Positions 28,454-37,047 of a stretch of 64,000 nt of DNA are shown piece after piece; within the stretch, counting starts at the first letter, position 1, and the number at the start of each line of letters is the position of its first letter. Origin of the DNA: Lacipirellula limnantheis. GTDB taxonomy: Bacteria > Planctomycetota > Planctomycetia > Pirellulales > Lacipirellulaceae. Where the stretch lies: assembly GCF_007746075.1 (NCBI RefSeq), contig NZ_CP036339.1:2819786-2883785 (forward strand). The letters run 5' to 3'. Below the pieces are notes generated by a model that did no database searches, was not told the origin of the DNA, and was given only the letters and a program-made list of their open reading frames with translations. Made by a program: the position numbers and the translations under genes.

Positions 28454-28665
28454 CTAGGCGCTGGACATGTTGTTGTTTAGTCCGGCAGCCGCCTTGCCGC
28501 CGTCGTCGCCGCCCATCAACACGTTATGTTTGCGGCCAATGGCCACAGACAAACCATCCGCTCGCTGAAGTGTTTGAGGATGCTTAGCGATCCATTCTCG
28601 CAGTCGTGGACTTGGAGATCCCAGCGCGGCAGCACGTATTGCAACGCCTGGCCGATGGGACTCAT
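28454..28665 (-). pseudogene. IS66-family transposase C-terminal fragment
   Basis: Read in two minus-strand frames, the DNA gives SPIGQALQYVLPRWD, a frame change, ILKHFSERM and then AIGRKHNVLMGGDDGGKAAA. IS66 transposases end with a SPLG-A--Y---W segment, an ExDNN-xER motif and GRKN-LF-GSD-G---AA, so order and spacing fit. At least one frameshift is needed, and the DNN residues are not preserved. The rest of the element is not visible; the 100 bp to the right contain another coding-like but unrecognised minus-strand remnant (ending in TMGGTEWCYP). Confidence 0.6.
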
Positions 28666-29050
28666 GGGTAGCACCACTCGGTTCCGCCCATGGTGAGCAC
28701 GTGTCCGGGGCCGTCGCCGCACAGATATTGCTCATTCGTATAGGCCGCCGCCGCGGCGCCTTGGCTGCCCTGAAATGCGGTTTCCCCCCGAACTCAGTGC
28801 CGTCGGCCCGCCGCATCACGCCTCTTCGCCGCTCGCGGTTGAAGGCTGAGTCCATATCATGGGGCGGCCAGCGCATGCTGGCCCGCCGCCGCCTCAATGC
28901 GCCTGACGGGCACGGCAAGAACGCGGCCGTGTTCAAATTATCTTCGTCAAAGTCGGGCGCTAGCGAGAAAACATCCTAAGATGAGCGTTGGGCGATCTTC
29001 AGCCACGAGTGAAGCTTTGTCCGCCCGCCCGACGATTCTGAGAACTGTTA
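28666..29050. other. Eroded region with unrecognised coding remnant
   Basis: On the minus strand around 28666-28780 a frame reads AYTNEQYLCGDGPGHVLTMG before a stop. This looks protein-like but matches no family I can name and does not fit the middle of an IS66 transposase. The remainder, up to the histidine kinase start, shows no gene. Confidence 0.35.
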
Positions 29051-30235
29051 ATGCGACTTGCGAACTTTATCCTTTCGAACGTCGAGCCTATCCTTGCCGA
29101 GTCGGAGACCTTCGCCCGGAGCATCGTCCCTGGCGAGAATCTCGGCCAGCTCGCCCTGCGTGATCATGCCGGGCAGATCCTGCAAGCCACCGCGCGGGAC
29201 ATGAAATTCCCCCAATCCGCGGCGGAGCAAGCGAAGAAATCTAAGGGCCTAGATCACGGTCCGTCAGGAGACGCCCTCGATGGAGCCTCCAAATTACATG
29301 CCGTCGATCGTTTGGGCCTTGGCTTTAACTTGCTTGAGGTGATGAGCGAATATCGGGCGTTGCGTGCCAGCGTACTTCGACTTTGGCGCGAGAGTTTACC
29401 CGCCCCCGACGATCGCGACGTCGATGACATCACCCGGTTTAATGAATCACTTGACCAGTCGATCACTAAGGCGGTTGCCAGTTATACAAGTCGCGTTGAT
29501 CAGGCCCGGGATATGTTCCTGGCGATACTGAGTCACGACTTGCGCAATCCGCTCAACTCCATCGGCATGAACGCGCACTTGGTGCCTCTGGTGTGTGCCG
29601 ATCCTGTCGAGGCGATGGCGTGCGGCCAGCAGATCACTCGCAGCGTTACGGTCATGGAGCGGATGATCTCCGACCTTCTCGACTACACCCGAACTCGGCT
29701 AGGCGCCGGGATGCCCGTCAAACCTGCGCCGTTAGACCTAGGAAGCGTAGCTCGGGAGCTATTTAATGAATTCCGCACCGCTCATCCCGACCGCGATATT
29801 CAACTCCGCACTGATGGTGACCTGAACGGTCGGTGGGATGCTGACCGCGTCCGCCAGGCCAACTCCAACCTCCTGGGTAACGCGATTGAACACGGCTCGG
29901 CCGATTACCCTGTGACGCTTGCACTTCGCGGCGAAACGACCAATGTCTTCATTGAGGTGCATAACGGCGGCGATCCCATTCTGCCCGGGGAGATGCAGAA
30001 AATCTTCGACCCGCTCGTTCGCGGCTCCAGCGCCGAACACCCTCGAAAAAATCGCCCTGGCAGCATCGGCATGGGGTTATACATCGCACGCGAAGTCGCC
30101 AAGTCGCACAACGGACGAATCGAAGTGACTTCTTCCCCTGAAGAAGGCACTTCGTTCACGATTCGTCTCCCGCGCGAAAGCGCGCCGCGAGAGGGGCAGC
30201 CGATACTGGATGCGGGCCACATTGAGAACATGTAA
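29051..30235 (+). CDS. Soluble sensor histidine kinase
   Basis: 394 residues with no membrane segment. The N-terminal domain (about 1-145) is helical and resembles the RsbRD/RsbT co-antagonist type sensor region found in some soluble kinases (MRLANFILSNVEPILAESE, then LRDHAGQILQATARDM). The HisKA domain has the phosphorylated His162 in AILSHDLRNPLNS. The ATPase domain shows NLLGNAIEHGS, a relaxed D/G box and GSIGMGLYIAREVAKSHNG. It should autophosphorylate and pass phosphate to a response regulator. Its natural partner was probably the gene that starts 8 bp downstream, which is now only a 30-codon stump, so the kinase may be orphaned or signal to another receiver. The ATG at 29051 matches related proteins. 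Confidence 0.88.
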   Translation: MRLANFILSNVEPILAESETFARSIVPGENLGQLALRDHAGQILQATARDMKFPQSAAEQAKKSKGLDHGPSGDALDGASKLHAVDRLGLGFNLLEVMSEYRALRASVLRLWRESLPAPDDRDVDDITRFNESLDQSITKAVASYTSRVDQARDMFLAILSHDLRNPLNSIGMNAHLVPLVCADPVEAMACGQQITRSVTVMERMISDLLDYTRTRLGAGMPVKPAPLDLGSVARELFNEFRTAHPDRDIQLRTDGDLNGRWDADRVRQANSNLLGNAIEHGSADYPVTLALRGETTNVFIEVHNGGDPILPGEMQKIFDPLVRGSSAEHPRKNRPGSIGMGLYIAREVAKSHNGRIEVTSSPEEGTSFTIRLPRESAPREGQPILDAGHIENM

Positions 30236-30242
30236 GGGAAGC

Positions 30243-30335
30243 ATGATCCTAGTTGTTGACGACCAGAAAAACGCTGGCGCGGGCCTTCAACGCCTTCTTC
30301 GCTACGCCGGTCACGGAGCCTTCACAGGCGCTTGA
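30243..30335 (+). pseudogene. Truncated response-regulator receiver stump
   Basis: The 30-codon frame begins MILVVDDQKNAGAGLQRLLR and continues YAGHGA before a TGA at 30333-30335. This is the first strand and helix of a receiver domain, with the acidic pair, but the phosphoacceptor Asp and everything after it are missing. It starts 8 bp after the kinase stop, the usual layout of a two-component operon. Nothing in the next 300 bp resumes the receiver sequence, so the rest appears deleted. Confidence 0.6.
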
Positions 30336-31116
30336 CCTACCGTACGCAGCGCATTGTTCAAGTCGCAGCACTCATGCACCAGAGACATTGCCAAACGGAC
30401 TGCGAAGAATCTCGTAGGCTTTCACGCGAAAAGGAATGCGCTAAGCAGAAAAGTTCGACGAAGATCTCAAAATTCCACCCGTTGGCTCGAGACTAGCGAT
30501 TCTTCGCAACTGCAAGTAGCAGGGGTCGCGTCAGTCGCATCCTGGCTCAGGCGAACCCTGCCCATCAACCACTGGTTGGGGCTGCGGTCCGCCTCGGCGT
30601 CGACTCGCTTCAAGCTAGCAGCCGATCGCCGCCATTCGTGCTGCAACTTGGCTCGGCAGGAAAATCGCATCCATTTACGCCGGTGAAGGTACTTTCACCG
30701 GAGGCATGTTCAATGTTCAAACCAAGAAAGCCGGCCGTTGGCAAGGGCGAACCAGGCATTGGCGTACCGGCCGCAGATCACGGCGTTCCCAACAAATCCG
30801 CGAGCGCTGGTAAAGATGAGCGAACCGAAGTTCCGATTCGGACCGGTCCCGGCCGAGGCCGAGCTGGCGGCGGTGCGACCGACGAAACCACAGCCGCGAG
30901 AGATACCGCTGCTCAATGCGGTCGTGGATTGAAGCGTTAGCGATCCTCGGGACGTCGAAGCGGCTCGGCGAGACGCCAGCCGCGCCGTTCCCTTGGGTTT
31001 TAACTTCCACCGGAGCGGAGCCGCGGTGCGCAAACGGCGGCTGCCAATAGAGATGCGGCTCTCTTTGGTGGGGAGCTGCCGGAGGTCGGTGCAGATTAGC
31101 TCAGTGAGACGCCCCT
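30336..31116. other. Intergenic with a short hairpin, no confident gene
   Basis: No frame carries a known motif. A perfect 8-bp inverted repeat (CCGGTGAA, 30680-30687 and 30694-30701, loop 6) is followed by GGAGG at 30700-30704 and an ATG at 30713 opening a 75-codon basic, Gly/Ala/Lys-rich frame to 30940. This could be a small basic protein, but its composition is low-complexity and two other frames are open across it, so I do not call it a gene. Confidence 0.35.
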
Positions 31117-31332
31117 CTAGACAGGCGCGCGGCGAGAGCGCAGAACGGGAAGCTCGTCCGTTGAGTACTCAGTAATGAACTTCAGCCGGAGCAGCGGGAT
31201 TGATACGAGCCCCGAGCCGCGCCACACGCCGGGAACCTGGACCATCACGGAGCGAGGTTCAAGGCTCCGCGAAACAATCTCGCCCTCAACCCCGCCGACG
31301 GATTGCACCTTGTCCCCAATTTTCATTTTCAT
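31117..31332 (-). CDS. Small conserved-looking protein, KOW/SH3-like
   Basis: 71 residues from the ATG at 31332 (M-K-MKIGDKVQSVGG); a start 8 codons upstream is also possible. The sequence KIGDKVQSVGGVEGEIVSRS then SVMVQVPGVW reads as a compact five-strand barrel of the KOW or SH3 type that often occurs in small RNA- or protein-binding modules. The C-terminal dozen residues are basic. Nothing in the neighbourhood indicates a partner, so the function is unknown. Confidence 0.5.
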   Translation of the reverse strand: MKMKIGDKVQSVGGVEGEIVSRSLEPRSVMVQVPGVWRGSGLVSIPLLRLKFITEYSTDELPVLRSRRAPV

Positions 31333-31631
31333 GTGGCGCATCCTCTCCGACGCCAACTGGAATAGATAGGCCAGATTCGGATCTGGCCAGCTAGCCCACG
31401 CGAGGCGTCGTGGAGGTTAGCTCAGAGCGAATCTCGCCGCTTCGCAGCGGCGTGCCGCGGGATTCGTGAATCATCCCCCGAAAAGGTTACTCCACCTCAC
31501 GGCTGGCAGTGCTATACTGCAGGCGTACGAGCTGAAGCCACTTGGCTCCCTAAGCCGCTGCTCACCGCAGCGACCGATTGATCGTTCATCGCCGGCCAAG
31601 TTCAGCGCACGTTTTGCCGTAGGCAATTCTC

Positions 31632-31862
31632 ATGGCCTCCCCACCCTGCGGCTCGTGCTTAGGCACGGGTCGTTGCCCGCGATGCATGGGCGTCGGGTCG
31701 TTTCCTTCCGAAGACCAGAGCGACCCCGCACGCCGGCGCGCCTGCCGTACCTGTCACGCCTCGGGGCGCTGCAAGGAGTGCAGTTCATCGACCGCGCGCC
31801 TGGCGAGCGCCTGCCCGGCTCGCACGCCGAACGCTAGAGTCAAGCAGGGAGGCGTCGCCTAG
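31632..31862 (+). CDS. Small zinc-finger protein with four CxxC pairs (DnaJ-like)
   Basis: 76 residues. Four CxxC pairs at 6/9, 15/18, 38/41 and 47/50, with CLGTGRC and CHASGRC spacings, resemble the CxxCxGxG zinc-binding repeats of DnaJ and related small zinc-finger proteins, predicting two Zn2+ sites. No J domain or substrate-binding domain is present. The basic C-terminal tail is Ser/Ala-rich. Planctomycetes encode small proteins of this type with unknown function. The gene stops 3 bp past the stop of the convergent membrane-protein gene, so their ends overlap by 4 nt. No good ribosome site precedes the ATG. Confidence 0.55.
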   Translation: MASPPCGSCLGTGRCPRCMGVGSFPSEDQSDPARRRACRTCHASGRCKECSSSTARLASACPARTPNARVKQGGVA

Positions 31863-32116
31863 GACGATTTTCGCTCAAACAGCACGGCGACAATCCATAG
31901 CAAGCCTGCCACCGGCGCGATGATGGCTGCCGTCAGCTTGTACGGGTTGTGCATGAACCACATGACGGGAACGCACCCGACTAGGATGACCTGGAGGGCG
32001 AGAACCAGAAGATTATGGCGTCGTAACACGCTTCTCACTCTACCACTCACGGGCCGACGGGCAACACGTTCGTCGTGGCTCACGCCGCTTTGAGCGACGC
32101 GTCTAGGAGTAAGCAT
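31859..32116 (-). CDS. Small two-TM membrane protein
   Basis: 85 residues from the ATG at 32116; the frame is open further upstream, but that part is basic and featureless. Two hydrophobic segments are clear, LLVLALQVILVGCVPVMWFM and LTAAIIAPVAGLLWIVAVLF, with a short HNPYK loop, and a basic N-terminus (RVRSVLRRHN) suggests a cytoplasmic side. A GTG inside VSGRVRSVLRR could be the real start. No family name is known to me. It is convergent with the zinc-finger gene and overlaps its end. Confidence 0.5.
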   Translation of the reverse strand: MLTPRRVAQSGVSHDERVARRPVSGRVRSVLRRHNLLVLALQVILVGCVPVMWFMHNPYKLTAAIIAPVAGLLWIVAVLFERKSS

Positions 32117-32392
32117 CAGTAACTGGGGGCGAGCTGTCTTCACGCCCGTGGCGCTACCTGAAAGGTCAGGAGTGCGAACACGCAAATCGACTTCAATCGG
32201 GAGTGTGGCGGTGCATCGCGCCCGCAGCCGCACACGGCGCTGTGCGCCGTGAACTTTCTTGAAGGCTGTCTCCCCCTCCAGGTGCGTGCCAGGCGCGCAG
32301 AGTTCCCGGCATAAGTTGTGCACGTCAACTGAGCGTAGCGGCTCACGGCAGCATTCCCGGGGCGTTACACGATTCCAGCAACAGGAGACGCC

Positions 32393-32821
32393 ATGAAAGG
32401 TTTTGTACAGGATATCGAAGAGTTAGCCGTCACAAATGACGAGTTCCGCCGCGTACTGTACACGGCGAAGAACTGTCAACTTGTCGTGATGTCATTAGAG
32501 CCCGGAGCAGAGATCGGGATGGAAGTCCACAAGCTCGACCAATTTTTTCGGGTCGAAAAGGGAAGCGGCGAAGCGATTCTTGACGGGGTATCGACGGCGA
32601 TCCGAGAGGGCTTCGCGATCGTCGTCCCCGCCGGAACCAAGCATAACATCGTCAATACGGGCAGCACCCCGCTGAAACTCTACACGCTCTACGCGCCGCC
32701 GAATCATCGCGATGGCGTCGTCCACCACACGCGCGAAGACGCCGAAGCGGATAACGAGCATTTCGACGGCAAGACGACGGAAAACGAAGCCATCCTGGCC
32801 CGCGACGACCGGGACAAGTGA
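32393..32821 (+). CDS. Cupin-domain protein
   Basis: 142 residues of a single small cupin barrel. Conserved motifs are PGAEIGMEVHKLDQFFRVEKG near 38 (metal-binding His and Glu region) and IVVPAGTKHNIVNTG near 81, then LKLYTLYAPPNHRDGVVH. Cupins of this type bind a metal and occur as sugar isomerases, dioxygenases or unknown proteins; the substrate is not predictable. A ribosome-binding sequence (CAGGAGA) lies 6-7 bp before the ATG. The charged tail (EDAEADNEHFDGKT) is typical of this subgroup. It is flanked by decayed DNA. Confidence 0.85.
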   Translation: MKGFVQDIEELAVTNDEFRRVLYTAKNCQLVVMSLEPGAEIGMEVHKLDQFFRVEKGSGEAILDGVSTAIREGFAIVVPAGTKHNIVNTGSTPLKLYTLYAPPNHRDGVVHHTREDAEADNEHFDGKTTENEAILARDDRDK

Positions 32822-32892
32822 GATTCCTTTTCATCCGGCGCCTTGGAGCCAGATGGGGCATCTTCTCGCGACCATGGGAACCGATCGACTTC

Positions 32893-33456
32893 TTAGCGGC
32901 GACAACCGCAAGGCGGCGCGAACACCTTGAGCAGTTCTTTGGCAAGCAACCAACCTCTCGGCACGTGCCCCACTACGCCGCCACGGCGGGCCTGCTGTCC
33001 CCGTTGCCGAATCAGCCCCGACTCGAATTCGGCCATCGAATCTTTCATCTCCAAGAGCAGCCTGTCGTTAAACTGTTTTGGATCGTAAGCGCCATCTTGA
33101 TCAAGGACGAGCGTGCCGGTCAACGCACACAGATCGATCAGCTGATGCTAGTCGCGATTGTTACGGACCTTGCGCGAAGCTTCGACGGCCAGAACGGCTC
33201 CGACTTGACCGTCGCAGACTGCAGCTAAGCGTCTCCCGAAACCCGGACGATCCACTGAACCAGCGCCCGAGCATCCTAAGTCCTCGTTAGTCACGAAGAC
33301 ACTGCGAAACTTCCATCGCTGCGCTTGCTCGCGCGGCTCGCACTGGCAGCATCGACTCTCCTGATGTTCCGTTACTTGGTGCATCGCAGACTGTCGTAAG
33401 TAGATATGGGCGGCTCGTTCAAGGTGAGTCGGCTTAATCTCTTCGTTCATCGACAC
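32893..33456 (-). pseudogene. Serine recombinase pseudogene with in-frame TAG
   Basis: From an ATG at 33456 the frame shows the serine recombinase N-terminal domain: the YxRxS segment with catalytic Ser (IYLRQSAMHQV), DEDLG-like NEDLGCSG and ASRKVRNNRD. An in-frame TAG follows at 33148-33150, exactly where family members have the Trp of the NNRDWH-L motif. The same frame then continues HQLIDLCALTGTLVLDQDG and LLLEMKDSMAEFE before stopping at 32893. The protein therefore ends in a nonsense codon and is also truncated, lacking the DNA-binding and zinc-ribbon parts. It marks a former mobile element. Confidence 0.75.
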
Positions 33457-33765
33457 CCGCCCTTCGGCCGGCTTCCGACTTGACGATCTAGCCGAGCAGC
33501 CGGCTGAACAGTTATCGTATGCGACTTTTCTGCCGCTTCTGAATCTGCCTCGATAGCCGCGGGCCGACTTTTCAGGGCAAGCTGAGTTGTTTGGGGGCTG
33601 GCCGTTGCGGGCGCATCCGTCGTCCCTCCATTCGGATGATCACGGGTTGCTTTATGGGTAAGCTCCACGTTCGCCGAGCCGCTGAAGGCAGCGCTCCGCG
33701 ACGTTACCACTTCGCCGGAGACCTCGGACGGGTCGCTGGCGACCTGAGGCAATTGGCGACGAGTG
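33457..33765. other. Intergenic, no gene
   Basis: About 310 bp between the recombinase remnant and the end of the WD40 kinase. A 158-residue minus frame overlaps the kinase end in another frame and is a shadow. Confidence 0.4.
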
Positions 33766-36700
33766 TCACTTCGCCTGCCAAAGCAGCATATCAGGAAAGT
33801 CATCGAGAACGTTCTGATAGCCAATCGCCAAGCGATGCCCACTCTCCGTGAGCGCGAGGCGGCATGGTCCGACGCTTGTTCCCTCCCAGGCGGGGTCGAA
33901 CAGCACCCCGAATAGACGAGCATGCTTCACCGACCAAATTCTGACGGCGCCGCTCTGCGATGAGGAGACCAACGTGTTGCCATCGCGTGAAAAGAGCGCG
34001 TCGGCGACGCCCACTTCGTGCCCGCCAAACTCCGCGGCAAGCGTTTCGGTGCGCAGATCCCACAATCTCAGCACGCCGTCGCGATGCCCCGATGCCAGCA
34101 GGCGACCGTCGGGGCTGAAGCAGACCCAGTCAACTTCCCCGCGAGCCTTGAATTGCGCCGTCGTGCGAGCGCTGGAACGCTTGACGACCGTGACGACTCC
34201 CGCTTCATCGCCCAGCGCAAGCCATTTTCCGTCCGTCGAATAGCAGACCGATGAGGCGTCTGCCGCTTCAAGGGTCGAGTGGAACGTTTCGGCGCCAGTT
34301 TTCGAGTCCACGATGGACAGATGCGCCGCCCCGACCAGCGCTAATTCGTCCCCGCGGGGTGAATAGGCGAACTTCTCCGGACGCTCCCTCAACTTGATCG
34401 TGCGCGCCTGGGCGTCCGAGGGCCTGACTGTGACTACCGCGGCGTCGTCCCGAGCGACGATCGAGAACTCATCGCTTTGCGGCGCCCAGACGGGATATTG
34501 AAAGGCCCTGCCTGGATGCCGCCGTCGAAGCGTCGTTGAACCGTCGTCTGCGTTCACCGCTCCGTAACCGTGCAGGCTCGTATACGCGACGTACTTTCCA
34601 TCGGGCGAAAGCACGACGCCGGTCAGGCTCGCTTCGCCGCACTCCAGCGGCGTCGCTTGGTTTCGAGACAGATCCCACAGGCGAATGGCTCCGTCAGCGC
34701 CAGCCGTGGCAAGTCGTGTCGCATCGACGAACTGCAGACTCAGCAATTCTCCGTCGTGCGCGTGGATGATTCGGGGGCGACTATTGATGACGGCGTCGCC
34801 TCGTTGCAGCTGCACCAAGAAGACCTCGACGACGCCGTCGCGATACCCGATGCCGATGGAAGTCCCGTCCGCAGCGATGGCCACGTCAGTAAGCCGGTCT
34901 CGCGAAACGGGCGTTTGGGCGGCGATTTTTCCCGACTTCGATTCAAACAAGTATGCGGTCGAATCATACTTTTCACCGGCCAGAATGTACTCGCCGCACG
35001 CTGAAGACCGAGCCACGGTCAATTGGCCTCGATGCCGGGCGTCGAGCGACGCGTCCAGCTCGCGCGTCGGCTGCATGGAACCGGGGTCGACGAATTGAAT
35101 CACGCCGACGGCCGCGTCGGCGTAACCGGGCCGACGATTGGGAACGAGCAGCGCTCCATTCGGCGAAACCTCCAGCGATTCGATGCGAGCCGCCGAAGGG
35201 AGCGTCGTCGAGCTACGTTCCTCCAACGACAGCTTGACGACTTCATGATAGCGCGATCCCGCAAACAAGCTCTCTCCGTCGGGACTGAACGCCAAAGACT
35301 CGAACGTAAAGTCACTGGTTAAGACCTCTGAAATCTCAGCGCCGTCTTCCAGGTCGCAGAGATAGGCGACGTTCGATTCAACCGCCGCCCACTTCCCGTC
35401 GCCGGACACCGCGACTGAGTTGAGCGGCTCATTGCACACAGTGACGGTGCGCAATAGTTTACCGCTGGGCAGGTCCCACAGACGCAACGTCCCGTCGGCG
35501 CCGACGCTCGCGAGCCGACGGCGGTCTGGAAAAACGGCGATCTCGTTGACAGGCCCGACGTGGCCCAGCAGTTCTAGATGATCCGGAGGAGCGACCGAGT
35601 CGTGTAGAACTCGCCACTCGAGCCCTCGGCGATCGGCCTGCCAAGCGGCGGGTGTGTGCCGCCCCAGAATTTCACGCGCCTCCTCGCTTGATCCTTGGCC
35701 CCACGCCGAGTAGGCAGCGTTGAGATCGGCCATGTACAGTAGATCTGCCGTGTCGCGCAGCGACCGCTGGATCAACATGACGCTAGCGCCCAGCAGCAGG
35801 ATCAGCGCTCCTCCAAAGACAAGGCTGGCCTTGGCGAGCGCTTGATGCCTCCGCGCCCACTTCAACGCTCGATCCGCAATCGTCGGCCGTTTGGCCTTAA
35901 TTGGCTGATCGTTTAGAAATCGTCGGAGATCGTCGGCGAACTCGCCGGCCGATTGATATCGATTGGAGGGCTCTTTCTCGGTGGCCTTGGCGACGATGAT
36001 CTCTAAGTCGGTAGCAATCCAAGGATCGACTTGGCGAAGCGGGCGGGGGTCGCGCTCCATGATCTGGCGAATCACGGCCGGACGATCGTTCCCCTCAAAC
36101 GCCGGCTTCAGGGCCAACATCTCGTAGAGCGTAATGCCGAGTGCATAAACGTCGACGAGGTGATTCGCCGCCGGGTTGCCCTGAAGCCGCTCCGGGCTGG
36201 CGTACTGGAGCGTGCCCACCAGATCGCCGGTGCACGTCACGCCCGCGTCATCCTGGAGTCTTGCCAATCCAAAGTCGGTGATCCACAGTTTACCGGCGGG
36301 GTCGATGATCAGGTTGGCGGGTTTAACGTCTCGATGGATTACTCCTCGCTCGTGAGAGAAGTGCAGTGCTTCGGCGGCCTGGCGACCCCAGTCAGCGACC
36401 CTGTCAAAGTAACGTTCCGCGTGTGACCGCGACGCGCCGAACGAATGCTGCGCTGCATCAGTCTCCGCCATGTGTGGGGGCGGTACGGCAGCGCCGGTCG
36501 TCGCGACGGACGCGGCGCCAGCTTTCCCCGCCGCCGACGTTCGCTCCGCATAGAGCTCCGCTAAACTGACGCCGCGAATCCATTGCATCGCATAGTAGTG
36601 GACGTTCTGCTCGCAACCGATCGAGTAAATCGGCACAATGTTCGGATGGTCGAGCGTGGCGGCCGCTCGCGCCTCGAGTTCGAATCTGGCGAGACGTCCT

Positions 36701-37047
36701 TCGTCAAGAAACGCCGCCTGCGGCAAGACTTTTAGGGCAACCCTGCGACGAAGCGACATCTGCTCTGCTTCGTAGACGACCCCCATGCCGCCCCGACCAA
36801 TTTCGCGGACGATGCGAAAATCGCCCAAGACGGCGGCCGCCGCCAACGGCGCAGGGGCAAACGCGGCGGCGGGCGGCCAGACGCGATGGAGGAGGTCGAC
36901 GCAGGCGATCGCTTCGCCGTCGCTTATGCACATTCCGGAGGGAAGGGCGGGCGACGACTCGTCTCGGCCCTTGGCTTGGTCGTACGCCACCAGCGTTTCG
37001 ACGGCCGGCTTCGACGGCGCCTCGGATTCAGATCCAGGTCCGATCAC
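33766..37047 (-). CDS. Membrane Ser/Thr kinase with WD40 repeats
   Basis: About 1093 residues from a GTG at 37047 that overlaps the sigma-factor stop (GTGA); the longer frame to 37104 would overlap the sigma gene by 61 nt. The kinase domain holds GRGGMGVVYEAEQ near 84, the VALKVL lysine, HRDVKPANL near 236 and DFGLARL after it, so it looks active. One membrane segment lies near 406-428 (FGGALILLLGASVMLI). The extracytoplasmic part, about 470-1090, consists of WD40 repeats (for example LRLWDLPSGKLL, VRIWSVKHARLF). It probably phosphorylates proteins, perhaps the co-encoded sigma factor, in response to an envelope signal. Confidence 0.92.
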   Translation of the reverse strand: MIGPGSESEAPSKPAVETLVAYDQAKGRDESSPALPSGMCISDGEAIACVDLLHRVWPPAAAFAPAPLAAAAVLGDFRIVREIGRGGMGVVYEAEQMSLRRRVALKVLPQAAFLDEGRLARFELEARAAATLDHPNIVPIYSIGCEQNVHYYAMQWIRGVSLAELYAERTSAAGKAGAASVATTGAAVPPPHMAETDAAQHSFGASRSHAERYFDRVADWGRQAAEALHFSHERGVIHRDVKPANLIIDPAGKLWITDFGLARLQDDAGVTCTGDLVGTLQYASPERLQGNPAANHLVDVYALGITLYEMLALKPAFEGNDRPAVIRQIMERDPRPLRQVDPWIATDLEIIVAKATEKEPSNRYQSAGEFADDLRRFLNDQPIKAKRPTIADRALKWARRHQALAKASLVFGGALILLLGASVMLIQRSLRDTADLLYMADLNAAYSAWGQGSSEEAREILGRHTPAAWQADRRGLEWRVLHDSVAPPDHLELLGHVGPVNEIAVFPDRRRLASVGADGTLRLWDLPSGKLLRTVTVCNEPLNSVAVSGDGKWAAVESNVAYLCDLEDGAEISEVLTSDFTFESLAFSPDGESLFAGSRYHEVVKLSLEERSSTTLPSAARIESLEVSPNGALLVPNRRPGYADAAVGVIQFVDPGSMQPTRELDASLDARHRGQLTVARSSACGEYILAGEKYDSTAYLFESKSGKIAAQTPVSRDRLTDVAIAADGTSIGIGYRDGVVEVFLVQLQRGDAVINSRPRIIHAHDGELLSLQFVDATRLATAGADGAIRLWDLSRNQATPLECGEASLTGVVLSPDGKYVAYTSLHGYGAVNADDGSTTLRRRHPGRAFQYPVWAPQSDEFSIVARDDAAVVTVRPSDAQARTIKLRERPEKFAYSPRGDELALVGAAHLSIVDSKTGAETFHSTLEAADASSVCYSTDGKWLALGDEAGVVTVVKRSSARTTAQFKARGEVDWVCFSPDGRLLASGHRDGVLRLWDLRTETLAAEFGGHEVGVADALFSRDGNTLVSSSQSGAVRIWSVKHARLFGVLFDPAWEGTSVGPCRLALTESGHRLAIGYQNVLDDFPDMLLWQAK

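Noticed and set aside
30713-30940. 75-codon basic frame after a hairpin and GGAGG
   Set aside because: Low-complexity composition and two overlapping open frames; kept only as a note in the intergenic entry.
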